DNA of 64,000 nt, taken from assembly GCF_018131105.1 (NCBI RefSeq), contig NZ_JAFCJI010000002.1, positions 1 through 64,000 of the forward strand. Direction: 5' to 3'. Below, in pieces: positions 25,733-35,474 of this stretch. The notes beneath the pieces were generated by a model. That model did not search any database, was not told where the DNA came from, and saw only the letters and a list, made by a program, of their open reading frames with translations. A program made the translations under genes and the position numbers. The stretch comes from Bradyrhizobium manausense. GTDB lineage: Bacteria > Pseudomonadota > Alphaproteobacteria > Rhizobiales > Xanthobacteraceae. The stretch's first letter is position 1. Every line of letters begins with the position of its first letter.

Positions 25733-26800
25733 TCACGCCGCGTGCGCGGCGCCGACGACCTGATCGAGTTGGTCGCGCGAGAATGTGCGCAGGTTCCGGC
25801 CCTCGCGCAGCGCCTTGTACCAGTCAACGGTCAGACGCAGGCCCTGCGCCAGATCCAGCCGCGGGGTCCAGCCGAGCTCGCTGCGTGCCTTGGTGCAGTC
25901 GAGCCTGAGATAGGCAGCCTCATGCGGATGCGGACCGGCATCCGCGGTCCAGCGCGCGCCCTCACCCCACATCGCGATGAGATGCTCGACCACCTTGCCG
26001 ACCGACACCTCGCTGGCGGCATCAGGCCCGAAGTTCCAGCCACCGATGAAGCGTTCGTCGCCCGCCAGCCGCTCGACCAGCGTGAGATAGCCGAGCACCG
26101 GATCGAGCGCGTGCTGCCAGGGCCGCACCGAATTGGGATTGCGGATACGCAAGGCATCACCGGCGAGAAACGCCTGCATCGCGTCGGGCACGAGGCGATC
26201 GCGCGCCCAGTCGCCACCGCCGAACACGTTGCCGGCGCGCGCCGTCGCAACGCGTGCCGCGCCCTCGGCATTGAAGAAGCTGTGGCGATAGGAATGCGTC
26301 ACGAGCTCGGCGCAGGCCTTGCTGTTGCTGTAGGGATCATCGCCGCCGAGACGATCCCCCTCGCGGAAGGCCGCGCCGGCTCCGTTGTTCTCATAGCACT
26401 TGTCGCTGGTGACATTCAGGATCACCCGCACCGAGCGCAGCTGCCGCGCTGCCTCCAGCACATGCACCGTGCCCATCACGTTGGTCGCAAACGTCTCGAC
26501 CGGCTCTTCATAGGACGGACGCACCAGCGCCTGCGCGGCCATGTGGATGACGATATCGGGCGCAGCCTCCGCCATCGCGGCACGCAAGTCGGAGAGATCG
26601 CGGATGTCAGCAACGCGCTGCTTGATGTCGTCGGCGATCCGCGCCGTCACGAACAGCGAGGATTGATGCGTCGGCGCCAGTGCATAGCCGTAGACGTCGG
26701 CGCCGAGACGGCGCAGCAGCAGCGAGGCCCATGCGCCCTTGAAGCCGGTGTGGCCGGTCAGAAAAACCTTCTTGCCGCGCCAGAACGCCGGATCCGTCAC
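25733..26800 (-). CDS. rfbG: CDP-glucose 4,6-dehydratase
   Basis: The 355-residue extended SDR begins VTDPAFWRGKKVFLTGHTGF, with the NAD-binding TGHTGFKG at 15-22. Further marks are IVIHMAAQALVRPSYEEP, the catalytic DPYSNSK block near 150 and FGGGDWARDRLVPD, all characteristic of RfbG. It converts CDP-glucose to CDP-4-keto-6-deoxyglucose. The start is a GTG at 26800 with GGAGG six bases upstream, overlapping the rfbF stop (GTGA); the frame is open far upstream, but that extension only mirrors rfbF. It abuts the convergent kinase gene with no spacer. Confidence 0.93.
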   Translation of the reverse strand: MTDPAFWRGKKVFLTGHTGFKGAWASLLLRRLGADVYGYALAPTHQSSLFVTARIADDIKQRVADIRDLSDLRAAMAEAAPDIVIHMAAQALVRPSYEEPVETFATNVMGTVHVLEAARQLRSVRVILNVTSDKCYENNGAGAAFREGDRLGGDDPYSNSKACAELVTHSYRHSFFNAEGAARVATARAGNVFGGGDWARDRLVPDAMQAFLAGDALRIRNPNSVRPWQHALDPVLGYLTLVERLAGDERFIGGWNFGPDAASEVSVGKVVEHLIAMWGEGARWTADAGPHPHEAAYLRLDCTKARSELGWTPRLDLAQGLRLTVDWYKALREGRNLRTFSRDQLDQVVGAAHAA

Positions 26801-27567
26801 CAGACCCTCCATTTGGCGCGATTGCCCGCCCACTCGCCTTCGAGGAAGTTGCGGTCGCGCAGCGAGTCCATCGGATGCCAGAAGCCGGGATGCACAAAGG
26901 CGCGCAGATCGTCGCCGCGGACGAGTTGCTCCATCGGCTCGCGCTCCCAGATCGTCTTGTCGCCTGCGATCAACTCTCCGACCGACGGCGACAGCAGGAA
27001 GAAACCGCCGTTGATCCAACCACCGTCGTCGTTCGGCTTCTCCTCGAAATTGACGACGCGGTCGCCCTCGATCGCGACCGCGCCGAACCGCTTCGCGGGC
27101 CGCACCACCGAGACCGTGGCCCTGCGGCCATGCGCCTTGTGGAAGGCAATCTCGGCGCCGAGATCGATGTCGGCGACGCCGTCGCCATAGGTCAGCGCGA
27201 AGAAAGGCTCGTTCGCGACATAAGGCAGCACCCGCTTCAGCCGGCCGCCGGTCTGGGTCTCCTCGCCGGTGTCGACCAGCGTGACCCGCCAGGGCTCGGC
27301 GGTTTCGCGATGCACTTCCATCCGGTTCTCGGCGAGATGGAACGTCACGTCGGACATGTGCAGGAAGTAATTCGCGAAGTACTCCTTGATCATGTAGCCC
27401 TTGTAGCCGAGGCAGATCACGAAGTCGTTGAAGCCGTAATGGCTGTAGATTTTCATGATGTGCCAGAGGATGGGCCGGCCGCCGATCTCCACCATCGGCT
27501 TCGGCCGCGTACTGGTTTCCTCGGCGATGCGGGTGCCGAGGCCTCCGGCGAGAATGACGACTTTCAT
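26797..27567 (-). CDS. rfbF: Glucose-1-phosphate cytidylyltransferase
   Basis: The 256-residue nucleotidyltransferase starts MKVVILAGGLGTRIAEETST, the glycine-rich nucleotide-binding loop, followed by RPKPMVEIGGRPILWHIMKIYSHYG, ALTYGDGVADID near 128 and FEEKPNDDGGWINGGFF near 175, all diagnostic of RfbF. It makes CDP-glucose from CTP and glucose 1-phosphate, the substrate of RfbG encoded immediately downstream. No rfbH (CDP-4-keto-6-deoxyglucose 3-dehydrase) is in the window, so the product may not be a 3,6-dideoxyhexose. Confidence 0.95.
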   Translation of the reverse strand: MKVVILAGGLGTRIAEETSTRPKPMVEIGGRPILWHIMKIYSHYGFNDFVICLGYKGYMIKEYFANYFLHMSDVTFHLAENRMEVHRETAEPWRVTLVDTGEETQTGGRLKRVLPYVANEPFFALTYGDGVADIDLGAEIAFHKAHGRRATVSVVRPAKRFGAVAIEGDRVVNFEEKPNDDGGWINGGFFLLSPSVGELIAGDKTIWEREPMEQLVRGDDLRAFVHPGFWHPMDSLRDRNFLEGEWAGNRAKWRVW

Positions 27568-27787
27568 GGAAACCCTGCCGAGATCCGGGAAAATACTTCC
27601 GATTGGGCACTGGTTACTGCAGGCATTTTAGGCCGTCAATTGGGGCGCGCTAGCGACCCGAAGGCAGCACCGGCTGCCCGACCGCCGATTTCCGACGCAT
27701 GCACTTCCGTGGCAGTGTCGACATGTGCAGGCCAACATCGTTATGGTCCGATTCTCAAATTGCCCTGATCCAGCCATAGACCAAGTC

Positions 27788-29353
27788 ATGCAAAAACGGC
27801 CCTATCGCGCGCTAACGCTCCTTTTTGCGACCGTCCTTGCTGGTCTGTTCCTGCTGCAATTCGGAACCTTCATCGACCGCGCGACGCCGGCGCTCATCGA
27901 CGATCACGACATCCTCTATCCGCTGGGCGACAAGCCGACTGCCACCCTTCATGAGATCTGGACTGATCTGAAAAACACCGATGAATACCAGGAACTGGCG
28001 CACACCGGATCAGCGACGCGATTTCGTCCTGCCTTCTATCCCCTGAAGTCAATCCAGACCTACCTGTGGGGAAGCAACATCCGCCTGTGGTACATCGCCA
28101 ATTTCCTGCTGTATCTCGGCACGACGACGCTGCTTTTTTTCCTCACCCTTCGGACTTTCGGCATCCCAAGCGCGCTCGTCTTTGCCGCCCTCTATCTAGG
28201 CCACAAGTCGTGGGCAGACATCTTTCCCCGGCTCGGCCCGGTCGAAATTGAATGCATCCTGGTCGGAACATTTCTGATCTGGATGCTATGGCGATGGATC
28301 GAAAGCGGAAAAACATCTGCCTTCTGGCTCGCGATACCCACGGCCCTGCTATTCGGAGCAATGAAGGAAGCTGATTCACCTTTGTTGATCGCGGTCGGGG
28401 GGCTGCTGCTGGTTTGTGGCTTCCTCAGCGGCACCCGGCGTATGGTTTCGGCCGGAGCCGTCCTGATCGTCACGGGCGCAATCGTATTTGCCATCATGCT
28501 GCGTATCACTGCGACAGCAAGCACCGGACTCGTGGCGCCATGGGGTCCCTGGCAGTCCTACCGGGATCATCGCAGCAGCGACGCGCTCGCCTGGCTTGCC
28601 CTTGTCCCGATCCCCGTTCTGGCGGCCGCCATGGTCGCGCGTGGCTTGGGCCGGCTCAAGACGAGCTGGGGCGAACTTGCCGCGCTCATTCTAGCAGCGC
28701 TTTCGGTCGAAATTCTCCGATTGACGCTCTACTATATCAGCTTCTCGATGACGTATGGCGGGGTGAACGACGCCATCGGCATGCGATACGGTTATCCGCT
28801 GGCCTTGATGCAAGCTATGGTCGCGGCATTCGTGTTCGGCAGGCTTGCAAAGGACGGCGATTGCTTGGTCGCACCGCTCTCACGAGCCGCCGCGATTGCC
28901 TGTTTCTTCGCAGTGCTTCTTGTCAACCACGGCCTCTTCTCACCCTACACGTTCAAGACCCGCGACTGGTGGCTTCAGTTCAACACGGACGCGGACAATG
29001 CCGTCAGCGAAGCGGCCAGATTGCTTTATGAAGCCCGCAAGGAGAACAAGAATCCAGTGCTGATCGCGACGGGGCCTGCACTGGAATGGGAGCCGAAGCT
29101 TTCTCTCATCCTCTTCTTGAAACGAAAGATGCCTGACACGGTCGTGTACTTCGACCCGAACGAGCAGTCCTCGAACGCGACATACTACGGAAAGATGTCG
29201 ATCAAGCTGGGCGGGACACCGCTGCCGCCGGAAATGCGGGCATCGCTGGCCGGACGAGGCTGCATCGTCGTTCACGTCGACGAGCGCGAATCTGCAGATC
29301 CCGATTGCAAGGCGTTGAACATTACGACCATCACCGGGCGCCCTGCCCCTTAG
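27788..29353 (+). CDS. Polytopic membrane protein, GT-C-like
   Basis: I do not recognise a named family. The 521-residue protein has a first membrane helix (residues 9-27), then an acidic periplasmic-type loop with ALIDDHDILYPLGDKPT, about ten more helices and a soluble C-terminal domain of around 130 residues (from roughly 390) with VLIATGPALEWEPKLSLILFLK. An acidic pair in the first loop is the mark of GT-C glycosyltransferases that use polyprenyl-phosphate sugars, so that role is plausible, perhaps with the GT2 enzyme at 20116. The ATG at 27788 is preferred over 27725 because the extra residues are not membrane-like. Confidence 0.65.
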   Translation: MQKRPYRALTLLFATVLAGLFLLQFGTFIDRATPALIDDHDILYPLGDKPTATLHEIWTDLKNTDEYQELAHTGSATRFRPAFYPLKSIQTYLWGSNIRLWYIANFLLYLGTTTLLFFLTLRTFGIPSALVFAALYLGHKSWADIFPRLGPVEIECILVGTFLIWMLWRWIESGKTSAFWLAIPTALLFGAMKEADSPLLIAVGGLLLVCGFLSGTRRMVSAGAVLIVTGAIVFAIMLRITATASTGLVAPWGPWQSYRDHRSSDALAWLALVPIPVLAAAMVARGLGRLKTSWGELAALILAALSVEILRLTLYYISFSMTYGGVNDAIGMRYGYPLALMQAMVAAFVFGRLAKDGDCLVAPLSRAAAIACFFAVLLVNHGLFSPYTFKTRDWWLQFNTDADNAVSEAARLLYEARKENKNPVLIATGPALEWEPKLSLILFLKRKMPDTVVYFDPNEQSSNATYYGKMSIKLGGTPLPPEMRASLAGRGCIVVHVDERESADPDCKALNITTITGRPAP

Positions 29354-29444
29354 GTACCACCGCGCGTGACGCTAAATGCTACTCGTCCCGTCTGTTTAAA
29401 CTCCTTTACGCGAAGAGGCCTTGCCGCGATATCGACCGCGAAAA

Positions 29445-31151
29445 TCAACATGATTGTCTCGCGACGAGCGGTGCGTATAGTTTCACGATGCTGCCGTCGA
29501 CGGGATGGGTGAGATTATCGACAAGCGAGCGTGGGGCGAAGTCGAGCCCCAGGCCCTCCCACTCCTCCTGTTTTAGGGAGTGTCCGCCAGTCCCCAGAAT
29601 CAACCACGCACGCTGAAGGCGTTCGGGGCCAACCATCTTCAAGTATTCGCCTGCAAGCCGATGCGACGACGGATAGCCGGCAAAAATCCAGGGGAAGACC
29701 GGCATGTGGCCGCCAATCGCAAAGACCGCACCCGGGACTTCGCCGCTGAGGTCGATGGCAAGGTCGCCACGGCAAAAGCCGCGGCTCGCGACGTCACTCT
29801 GCAGCGTTTGGATGAATTGTCGGGTACGCTCATCAAGCTTCAGCGTGGAGCCCGCACCGACCCCAGTTGGAAGAGTTTGCAATTTAAGGGGCGTTGCCAA
29901 TCGATAAGGCGACGTCAAACCCACAGCCGTTGCGCTGTACACAAGATAGGCACCGACGAACGAAACCAGCGTCAAGCCGAACGATCGCGGAAGCACTAGC
30001 GCCGTGGCGATTACCAGCACCGTCAATGACAAGCCCGGGAAGAGCGCGACCTGAAAGCACACCCTCCCGGCGCTCCCCAAAGTTGCAGCCCAGGGAATGA
30101 TTCCGATCAGAGCCAGGAGTGCAATCCATCTGAGCCTGACGTCCCGCCGACACGCAATTGAAAGCATCGCGAAACCGCCTCCGCCGAGCACGGAAAGAAT
30201 ATGACAGTTCGCCGGATCGACCCTCCGTAAGAGCGACAATCCGAGCAGCAGCACTACGCAGAACGCAACCAGTTCACCCCATCTTCCGATGACACTCCGC
30301 CCTGAGTGGCGGGCAAACATGCATCCCAGCAGCAATCCGCCGCTCGCCCACCATACCCATCCCTCGCGAAGGAATTCGATCTGTTGATCGCGCATCGAGA
30401 AGGGGTTCGGATGGGCTCCGCCGAAGACGACCAAATAACCATTGATCTGGCTGACTATCGTTCCGAGAGGAAGACTCGCAGCCAGCACGATGAGGAAGCC
30501 CGAGCCAAACAGGATCGTGCGACCGAGTTGCGCCATTCTGGCTCGATTGTCGGGGAGCGCGCACAGGACGCCCACGAGATAGATCGCGCCATAAGCCATG
30601 ACGTTGAGAGGCCTGGTAAATAGCGCGATGGCGATCGCAAGAGCCGCTAAGAAGGCGGAGAAAGCAGGGAGCGACTGCAGGAGCACCAATCCCAAGGCCA
30701 AAATCCAGCCAGCTACCAAAACGAGCCAGTTGTAAGATGGCGTGGGAAGCCAGTAAGTGTAGTAGAAGAACGGAGCGAGCAAGGTCGTAGCAACGATCAG
30801 GATCGCATCTGGATCTCGCCAGGAAAGCTTCAATCTTATCACGACAGCGCAGCCCAATGAAACTCCCAGGCCGGAAAGGATGACAGCACCGATGCGGTTG
30901 AACGCCGACACGGATTGGCCGGCGAGCAGATACAAGGGATGAATGGCGTAGCTGAAGAGTCCCAAGACCAGGTCATATTCCGCCGGCCTCTGGGCCAGCA
31001 TCAAATAGAACGCCTCGTCGGTAAAATCGAAGCCCCTGTCCATTTTCAGGATCAGGCTCGACGCCAGAACGGTTGCTGAAGCAAGCAACACGACCGCCGC
31101 AACAAGACGAGGCCGCGAAATTGACAAGGCGAGAATTCGACCAATGAGCAT
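29445..31151 (-). CDS. Polytopic membrane protein, GT-C-like
   Basis: This protein (568 residues from the ATG at 31151) has about 12 membrane helices and an acidic first loop MDRGFDFTDEAFYLMLAQRP, again reminiscent of GT-C glycosyltransferases, plus a soluble C-terminal part of about 130 residues (GFCRGDLAIDLSGEVPGAVFAIGGHMP). The frame stays open to an ATG at 31253, but that would leave only 9 bases to the divergent acyltransferase start and adds a non-membrane leader, so 31151 is my choice. It shows no clear similarity to the 27788 protein beyond this plan. The family is unrecognised. Confidence 0.62.
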   Translation of the reverse strand: MLIGRILALSISRPRLVAAVVLLASATVLASSLILKMDRGFDFTDEAFYLMLAQRPAEYDLVLGLFSYAIHPLYLLAGQSVSAFNRIGAVILSGLGVSLGCAVVIRLKLSWRDPDAILIVATTLLAPFFYYTYWLPTPSYNWLVLVAGWILALGLVLLQSLPAFSAFLAALAIAIALFTRPLNVMAYGAIYLVGVLCALPDNRARMAQLGRTILFGSGFLIVLAASLPLGTIVSQINGYLVVFGGAHPNPFSMRDQQIEFLREGWVWWASGGLLLGCMFARHSGRSVIGRWGELVAFCVVLLLGLSLLRRVDPANCHILSVLGGGGFAMLSIACRRDVRLRWIALLALIGIIPWAATLGSAGRVCFQVALFPGLSLTVLVIATALVLPRSFGLTLVSFVGAYLVYSATAVGLTSPYRLATPLKLQTLPTGVGAGSTLKLDERTRQFIQTLQSDVASRGFCRGDLAIDLSGEVPGAVFAIGGHMPVFPWIFAGYPSSHRLAGEYLKMVGPERLQRAWLILGTGGHSLKQEEWEGLGLDFAPRSLVDNLTHPVDGSIVKLYAPLVARQSC

Positions 31152-31262
31152 ATGCTGTTTGAGTCCTGACGATGGACAGCCCTTGATTTCCCGGCTGGCT
31201 CGATCCTGAGCAATCAAGCCGGTCCAATTGACGATCTCGCTGGAATATGACATGGCGGCAAG

Positions 31263-32303
31263 ATGGGATGGTTACGCTTCTTATTGGCAGCTGTCGTCGT
31301 CGCTTACCACTGCCAATTCCACCGGGTGTATCAGACGATCGGGGGCGTGGCCGCGGTAGAGGCCTTCTTTTTCGTGAGCGGCTTTTACATGGCCGCCGCC
31401 TATCCGAGATATCAGGGGCGGTTCTCGGCGCTGCTCTTTTGGTTGAGCCGATACCTGAGGCTGCTCCCGTTCTACCTGACCGTTCTTGCCCTGACTTGGC
31501 TGTTCTGGCTCAGCGGCATGGCCACGAACAAGACTGCAATCTTTGACGCGTTTGGCGCGGCCGACGCTCCCTGGCTCGCCAATATCACCTTGCTGGGCCA
31601 GGATCTGATCGCGATCAACGAGCACGCCAACCTGCTCCTTCCGGTTCGCCAATCATGGTCGATTAGCGCAGAATTGGTCTTCTACTTGCTCACCCCGCTA
31701 TTTCTGAAATGCCGCAGTTGGCAGCTCATTGCCCTTGCCGCCCTGTCGTTCGCCATCAAAGCGTACTTTACGATCTCAGGGGACTGGAGGAGCGCCTATT
31801 TTCCGTTCTATTCGCAGGTCGGCTATTTTATCCTGGGGATAGTGCTGTTCAGGGTCCGCGACGGACTAACGTGGTCAAGATCATCCGCTCCTCCTCTGCT
31901 GTTGCTGACCTCCGTCTACCTCTGTGTCAGCCATTTTGCAGCCTTTGAACTCAACGGCATTCTGCCGAACCTCGGGATGATCGCGGCTATCGCCATCACC
32001 ATGCCAACGGCCTTCGCGCACTCCAACCAGCCAACCTCGAATTTTCTCGGTGATATTTCGTACGGGGTTTATCTGGTGCACGTTCTGATGATCGAAGTGC
32101 TCATCTCGTTGGGATGGTTCTCCTACGACGCGGCTTCAAGGTCGGCAATCATCTGGATGTTCATCCTGGTGCTATCACTTTCAGCACTCGTCGCCGCGAT
32201 TTTCGAGATCGTGGTTCAAGAGCGCATTGACCGCTGGCGCCGAAAGACGTTCTATGGCGGCGCCGCGCCTCGGGTCGAAATCAACATGCAGCAATCAACA
32301 TAG
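31263..32303 (+). CDS. Acyltransferase family 3 membrane protein
   Basis: The 346-residue protein has about ten hydrophobic helices and the marks of acyltransferase-3 (OafA/NodX/ExoZ-like) proteins: the opening MGWLRFLLAAVVVAYHCQFH with its histidine near residue 16, AAVEAFFFVSGFYMA near 30-44, SRYLRLLPFYLTV near 62, SWSISAELVFYLLTP near 131-145 and the FLGDISYGVYLVHVLMIEV end helix. Such proteins O-acylate surface polysaccharides using cytoplasmic acyl donors. It starts at 31263, divergent from the membrane protein gene at 29445-31151. Confidence 0.88.
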   Translation: MGWLRFLLAAVVVAYHCQFHRVYQTIGGVAAVEAFFFVSGFYMAAAYPRYQGRFSALLFWLSRYLRLLPFYLTVLALTWLFWLSGMATNKTAIFDAFGAADAPWLANITLLGQDLIAINEHANLLLPVRQSWSISAELVFYLLTPLFLKCRSWQLIALAALSFAIKAYFTISGDWRSAYFPFYSQVGYFILGIVLFRVRDGLTWSRSSAPPLLLLTSVYLCVSHFAAFELNGILPNLGMIAAIAITMPTAFAHSNQPTSNFLGDISYGVYLVHVLMIEVLISLGWFSYDAASRSAIIWMFILVLSLSALVAAIFEIVVQERIDRWRRKTFYGGAAPRVEINMQQST

Positions 32304-32411
32304 CGGCGCCGCAATCGATCCGGCTGGACGACAGCCCTTTAGACATGTCTTCGGCAAGGACGGCGCTGACGCTGGGCATTGGACCGCGCGAAAATCCGTC
32401 GCGCCCCGTCG

Positions 32412-34964
32412 TCAGGCCAGCAGCGGATGATCGAGATGCAGACCGGCCAGGTACTGGGCCAACGTCGCAACTACGACCGTATCGTGCGGCTGCTCGGCAG
32501 GCGGCAGTGCATTAGCCCCCTCTGGATTTGGACCAGGCATCGTGTCCGGGGGAGCGAATTGGAAGGTTGCAGGGTTGGCAGAATTCGTCGCGAAAGCGAA
32601 ATTGCCGGCCGCCGGAACTGCGGCCAACGGCGCCGAGGCAGGAACGCCGATCGTCCCGTCCCCGTTGAGGTTCTGATGAAGGCTGCTTTCGGCTTGCTCC
32701 AACGCCATGCTGACGCCCGAGAGCACGCCAGAGTCGTTGAGATAATTGCCCTTGATATCGGTGTGCCAGATGATGAACTGACTCGAACCAGGCGCCTTCC
32801 ACGCAATGTCGAATCCGCTCGCGGTCTGTTCTGCGCCAACCGGCGTCCAAACGCCGAACTGGCCTGCCACGACCGGGGAGCCGCCGTAGGTCAACTCTGG
32901 TCCAGAACCACCGCTAACGGGGTTCATGTAGAAATTCGCATTGCTCTGGACCAGGCTCGTGTTGCCGAAGCTTTCGATGGCAGTCGCAGTAGCTGCGACG
33001 GAACCGATTGTACCGTCCCCGTTGAGATCTTGATGAAAGCTACTCTCGGCCTGCTCCAGCGTGCTACTTGTGCCTGCCACCACTCCAGTGTCGTTCTGAT
33101 AGTTGCCGCTACTGTCGGTATGCCAGATGATAAACTGACTTGTGCCAGGCGCTTTCCAGGCAATCTGATATCCATTCGCGGCCTGCTCAGCGCCGATCGG
33201 CGTCCACACCCCGAACTGTCCGGCCGTCACCGGTGATCCACCGTATTTCAGTTCGGGTCCCGTCCCACCCGCAACCGGGTTCATGTAGAAGTTACTTCCG
33301 CCGTTCTCGACGAGACTGGTCGCACCGGACGTTTCAACGGTCGTGAACGGTACGCCAATCGTCCCGTCTCCGTTCAGATCCTGATGCAAGCTGATCTCTG
33401 CCTGCTCAAGCGTAGTGCTGCCGCCTGATAGGACGCCGGTGTCGGTTCGATAATTTCCGTTGGCGTCGGTATGCCAGATGATGAACTGGCTGGAGCCGGG
33501 CGCCTTCCACGCAATGTCAAATCCGCTCGCGGTTTGTTCGGCGCCCACCGGGGTCCAGACTCCGAACTCACCTGCCGTGACCAGCGATCCACCGTATTTC
33601 AAATCTACGTGCGCCTGACTACCGACCGGCGACATGTAGAAGTTGCTGCCACTCTGAAGCAGGCTCGTCGTGCCGACCGTCTCGATCGAGACGGGTGGAT
33701 TGGCGAGCGCATTGCTCGAGAACGTACCGTCGGCAAACTGGATATACTCAACGTTCGTGACAGCATCGGTGCCATCGAATGAGCCGGATCGCTGATCGGC
33801 AATGGTGAAGGTTTGCGTCGCGGAATTGTACGCAACGGCGTAGTTGGCCCTGTTGCCCGAATACACCGCCGTATCGGTGCCTGCGCCCCCATCGATGGTG
33901 TCGTTGCCTCCGCCACCTGTGATCGTGTCGTTGCCTGCGCCGCCCTTCAAAACGTTGCCAATGGCGTTGCCGATGATGGTGTCGTTGCCGGCGCCACCAG
34001 TGGCGTTGTCGATGTAGGAGCGTACGTCGCCATTGTTGAGGTAGGCGTTGTAGACGTTGCCAGACGCGTAATGGCCGTTGCCGAGATTGGCCAGTTGCGC
34101 GGTGGAGAACACCGATGAAGCGCCGGGATTGAGATTGATGCTGAGGTTCGTCGTATAGTTCGACAGGTCGTATGTATCGACGCCGTTCCCGTCCCATACC
34201 GTCTCGTAGATTCGGTTGGCGGAGCCGCCGACGCCACCACCGTCCGCAAGCTGTCCGACGCCGTTGATGAACTCCTGCCCCGTCGTCTGGCTCCAGGTAT
34301 AGACGGTACTACCGCTCTGCGTGTTGTAGTTCGCGCCATACAGCGTCTGGAGCGCGAGGATATCGTTGGCCATATAGGTCTCAGGATATCCGTACTGCTC
34401 GTTGGTGTAGCCGGTGAGCGGACCGCCGACATAGCTGCGATAGCTCATGACGGTGTATTCGCTATCGTCATGCGCGGTCGGCACCGCGACGTTGGCGGGC
34501 CCGCCGGTCTCCTGGCTATGCTTGAGACCCAGGGCGTGGCCGAGCTCGTGCAGCGCGGTGGTGAAGTAGTAGTTGCCGAGCTTCGCCTGCGTGTAGTCGT
34601 ACTGCGTGCCAAACCAGACGTCGCCGCCAGCCGCGTAGTTGCCGGGATAGTAGGCGTAGGAGGTCGGATTGGCGGCCGGCGACTGCGCGATCATGATGTC
34701 GGCGCTGCCGTTACCGTTATAGGTGATGCTGGCGTTGGTGTAGCCTTGGATGAGCGCGATCGCGTAGTTGATCGCCGCCTGCATCTGGACCGGCGCAGCC
34801 GAAAAACCTGACGTGGTCGGTTCGCCGTCGCCGCCAGAGTAGGACCCGTAGGTGCTGGACGACGTGGGGAAACTGTAGCTGATCGTGCCGGACCATTTCG
34901 TGCCGGCAAGCAGGCCGTCGATGTCCGCGTTGTTGGTCGCACTGACCGAGACTGCTGTAGCCAA
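32412..34964 (-). CDS. Secreted serralysin-type metalloprotease (M10) with RTX and tandem C-terminal repeats
   Basis: The 850-residue protein has the zinc motif HELGHALGLKH at 139-149 and the Met-turn VMSYRSY at 172-178, which define M10/serralysin peptidases. RTX nonapeptides (GGAGNDTI, GGGGNDTI, GGAGTDT) follow at about 323-365, where calcium binding is expected. Three long repeats then occupy about 427-773, each ending DLNGDGTIG, a calcium-loop motif. There is no signal peptide, consistent with type I secretion. The start is a TTG at 34964 with GGAGAG five bases upstream. No ABC exporter genes lie nearby. The long repeat tail is not part of ordinary serralysins. Confidence 0.9.
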   Translation of the reverse strand: MATAVSVSATNNADIDGLLAGTKWSGTISYSFPTSSSTYGSYSGGDGEPTTSGFSAAPVQMQAAINYAIALIQGYTNASITYNGNGSADIMIAQSPAANPTSYAYYPGNYAAGGDVWFGTQYDYTQAKLGNYYFTTALHELGHALGLKHSQETGGPANVAVPTAHDDSEYTVMSYRSYVGGPLTGYTNEQYGYPETYMANDILALQTLYGANYNTQSGSTVYTWSQTTGQEFINGVGQLADGGGVGGSANRIYETVWDGNGVDTYDLSNYTTNLSINLNPGASSVFSTAQLANLGNGHYASGNVYNAYLNNGDVRSYIDNATGGAGNDTIIGNAIGNVLKGGAGNDTITGGGGNDTIDGGAGTDTAVYSGNRANYAVAYNSATQTFTIADQRSGSFDGTDAVTNVEYIQFADGTFSSNALANPPVSIETVGTTSLLQSGSNFYMSPVGSQAHVDLKYGGSLVTAGEFGVWTPVGAEQTASGFDIAWKAPGSSQFIIWHTDANGNYRTDTGVLSGGSTTLEQAEISLHQDLNGDGTIGVPFTTVETSGATSLVENGGSNFYMNPVAGGTGPELKYGGSPVTAGQFGVWTPIGAEQAANGYQIAWKAPGTSQFIIWHTDSSGNYQNDTGVVAGTSSTLEQAESSFHQDLNGDGTIGSVAATATAIESFGNTSLVQSNANFYMNPVSGGSGPELTYGGSPVVAGQFGVWTPVGAEQTASGFDIAWKAPGSSQFIIWHTDIKGNYLNDSGVLSGVSMALEQAESSLHQNLNGDGTIGVPASAPLAAVPAAGNFAFATNSANPATFQFAPPDTMPGPNPEGANALPPAEQPHDTVVVATLAQYLAGLHLDHPLLA
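32646..33686 (-). repeat. Three tandem ~112-residue repeats in the M10 protease
   Basis: Each unit encodes a run of NFYMxPV, YGGSxVxAGxFGVWTPxGAEQ, GxxIAWKAPGxSQFIIWHTD, then GNYxxDxGVxxG, LEQAExSxHQxLNGDGTIG. The three copies begin at protein residues of about 427, 541 and 661 and are also alike at DNA level in the AWKAPG-IIWHTD block, suggesting fairly recent duplication. Confidence 0.85.
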
Positions 34965-35474
34965 TGAACTCTCCAGGACAACGCTTCGCGCGTGATTCGA
35001 GGCGCGAACGCGTAATTCAAGCTAGAGAGGTGTAGGTTTGGTTTAAGTTTGGCAGTTGTGCGCCGCTTGTCGCAGAAGAGGCAAACTCCCGTATTCATAC
35101 GGCGCATCAGGAACTCGCCGGTTCCGCGCCGATCTCAATTTGCCAATCATATCAGCTAGCTACCCGACCGTCCCGTTCCTGGCGCGGAACTATTTCGTCC
35201 TTGGAATTGGCCGAGCCCTTCCCACCAACAGCCAATCGTTAACTAAAAGCCCCCCGCGCGCGTCCGACCCGGCAGCAAACGAGTTGCCTGCCGAGCGATC
35301 ACGCGTGGTCCCTGCCGAAGGTCGCTCGACGCCACAATCTCGAGCGCTCCTATGGCAGAGCGCGCCGGGGAAGAATTGTCCATTCCAGACATGCTGATCT
35401 GGACTACGGGTAGAAAAGCGGTCATGCACGGCAGCGCGTGACACTGGCTTTCGCCAGCGTAAGGTTTGGGGTGC
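34965..35474. other. Divergent intergenic region
   Basis: These 510 bases separate the M10 protease from the DUF6056-like gene. The GGAGAG ribosome site of the protease lies at its left edge. A small perfect hairpin, CTGGC-TTTC-GCCAG, sits at 35444-35457 just before the right-hand gene. No convincing gene or RNA is visible. Confidence 0.45.
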
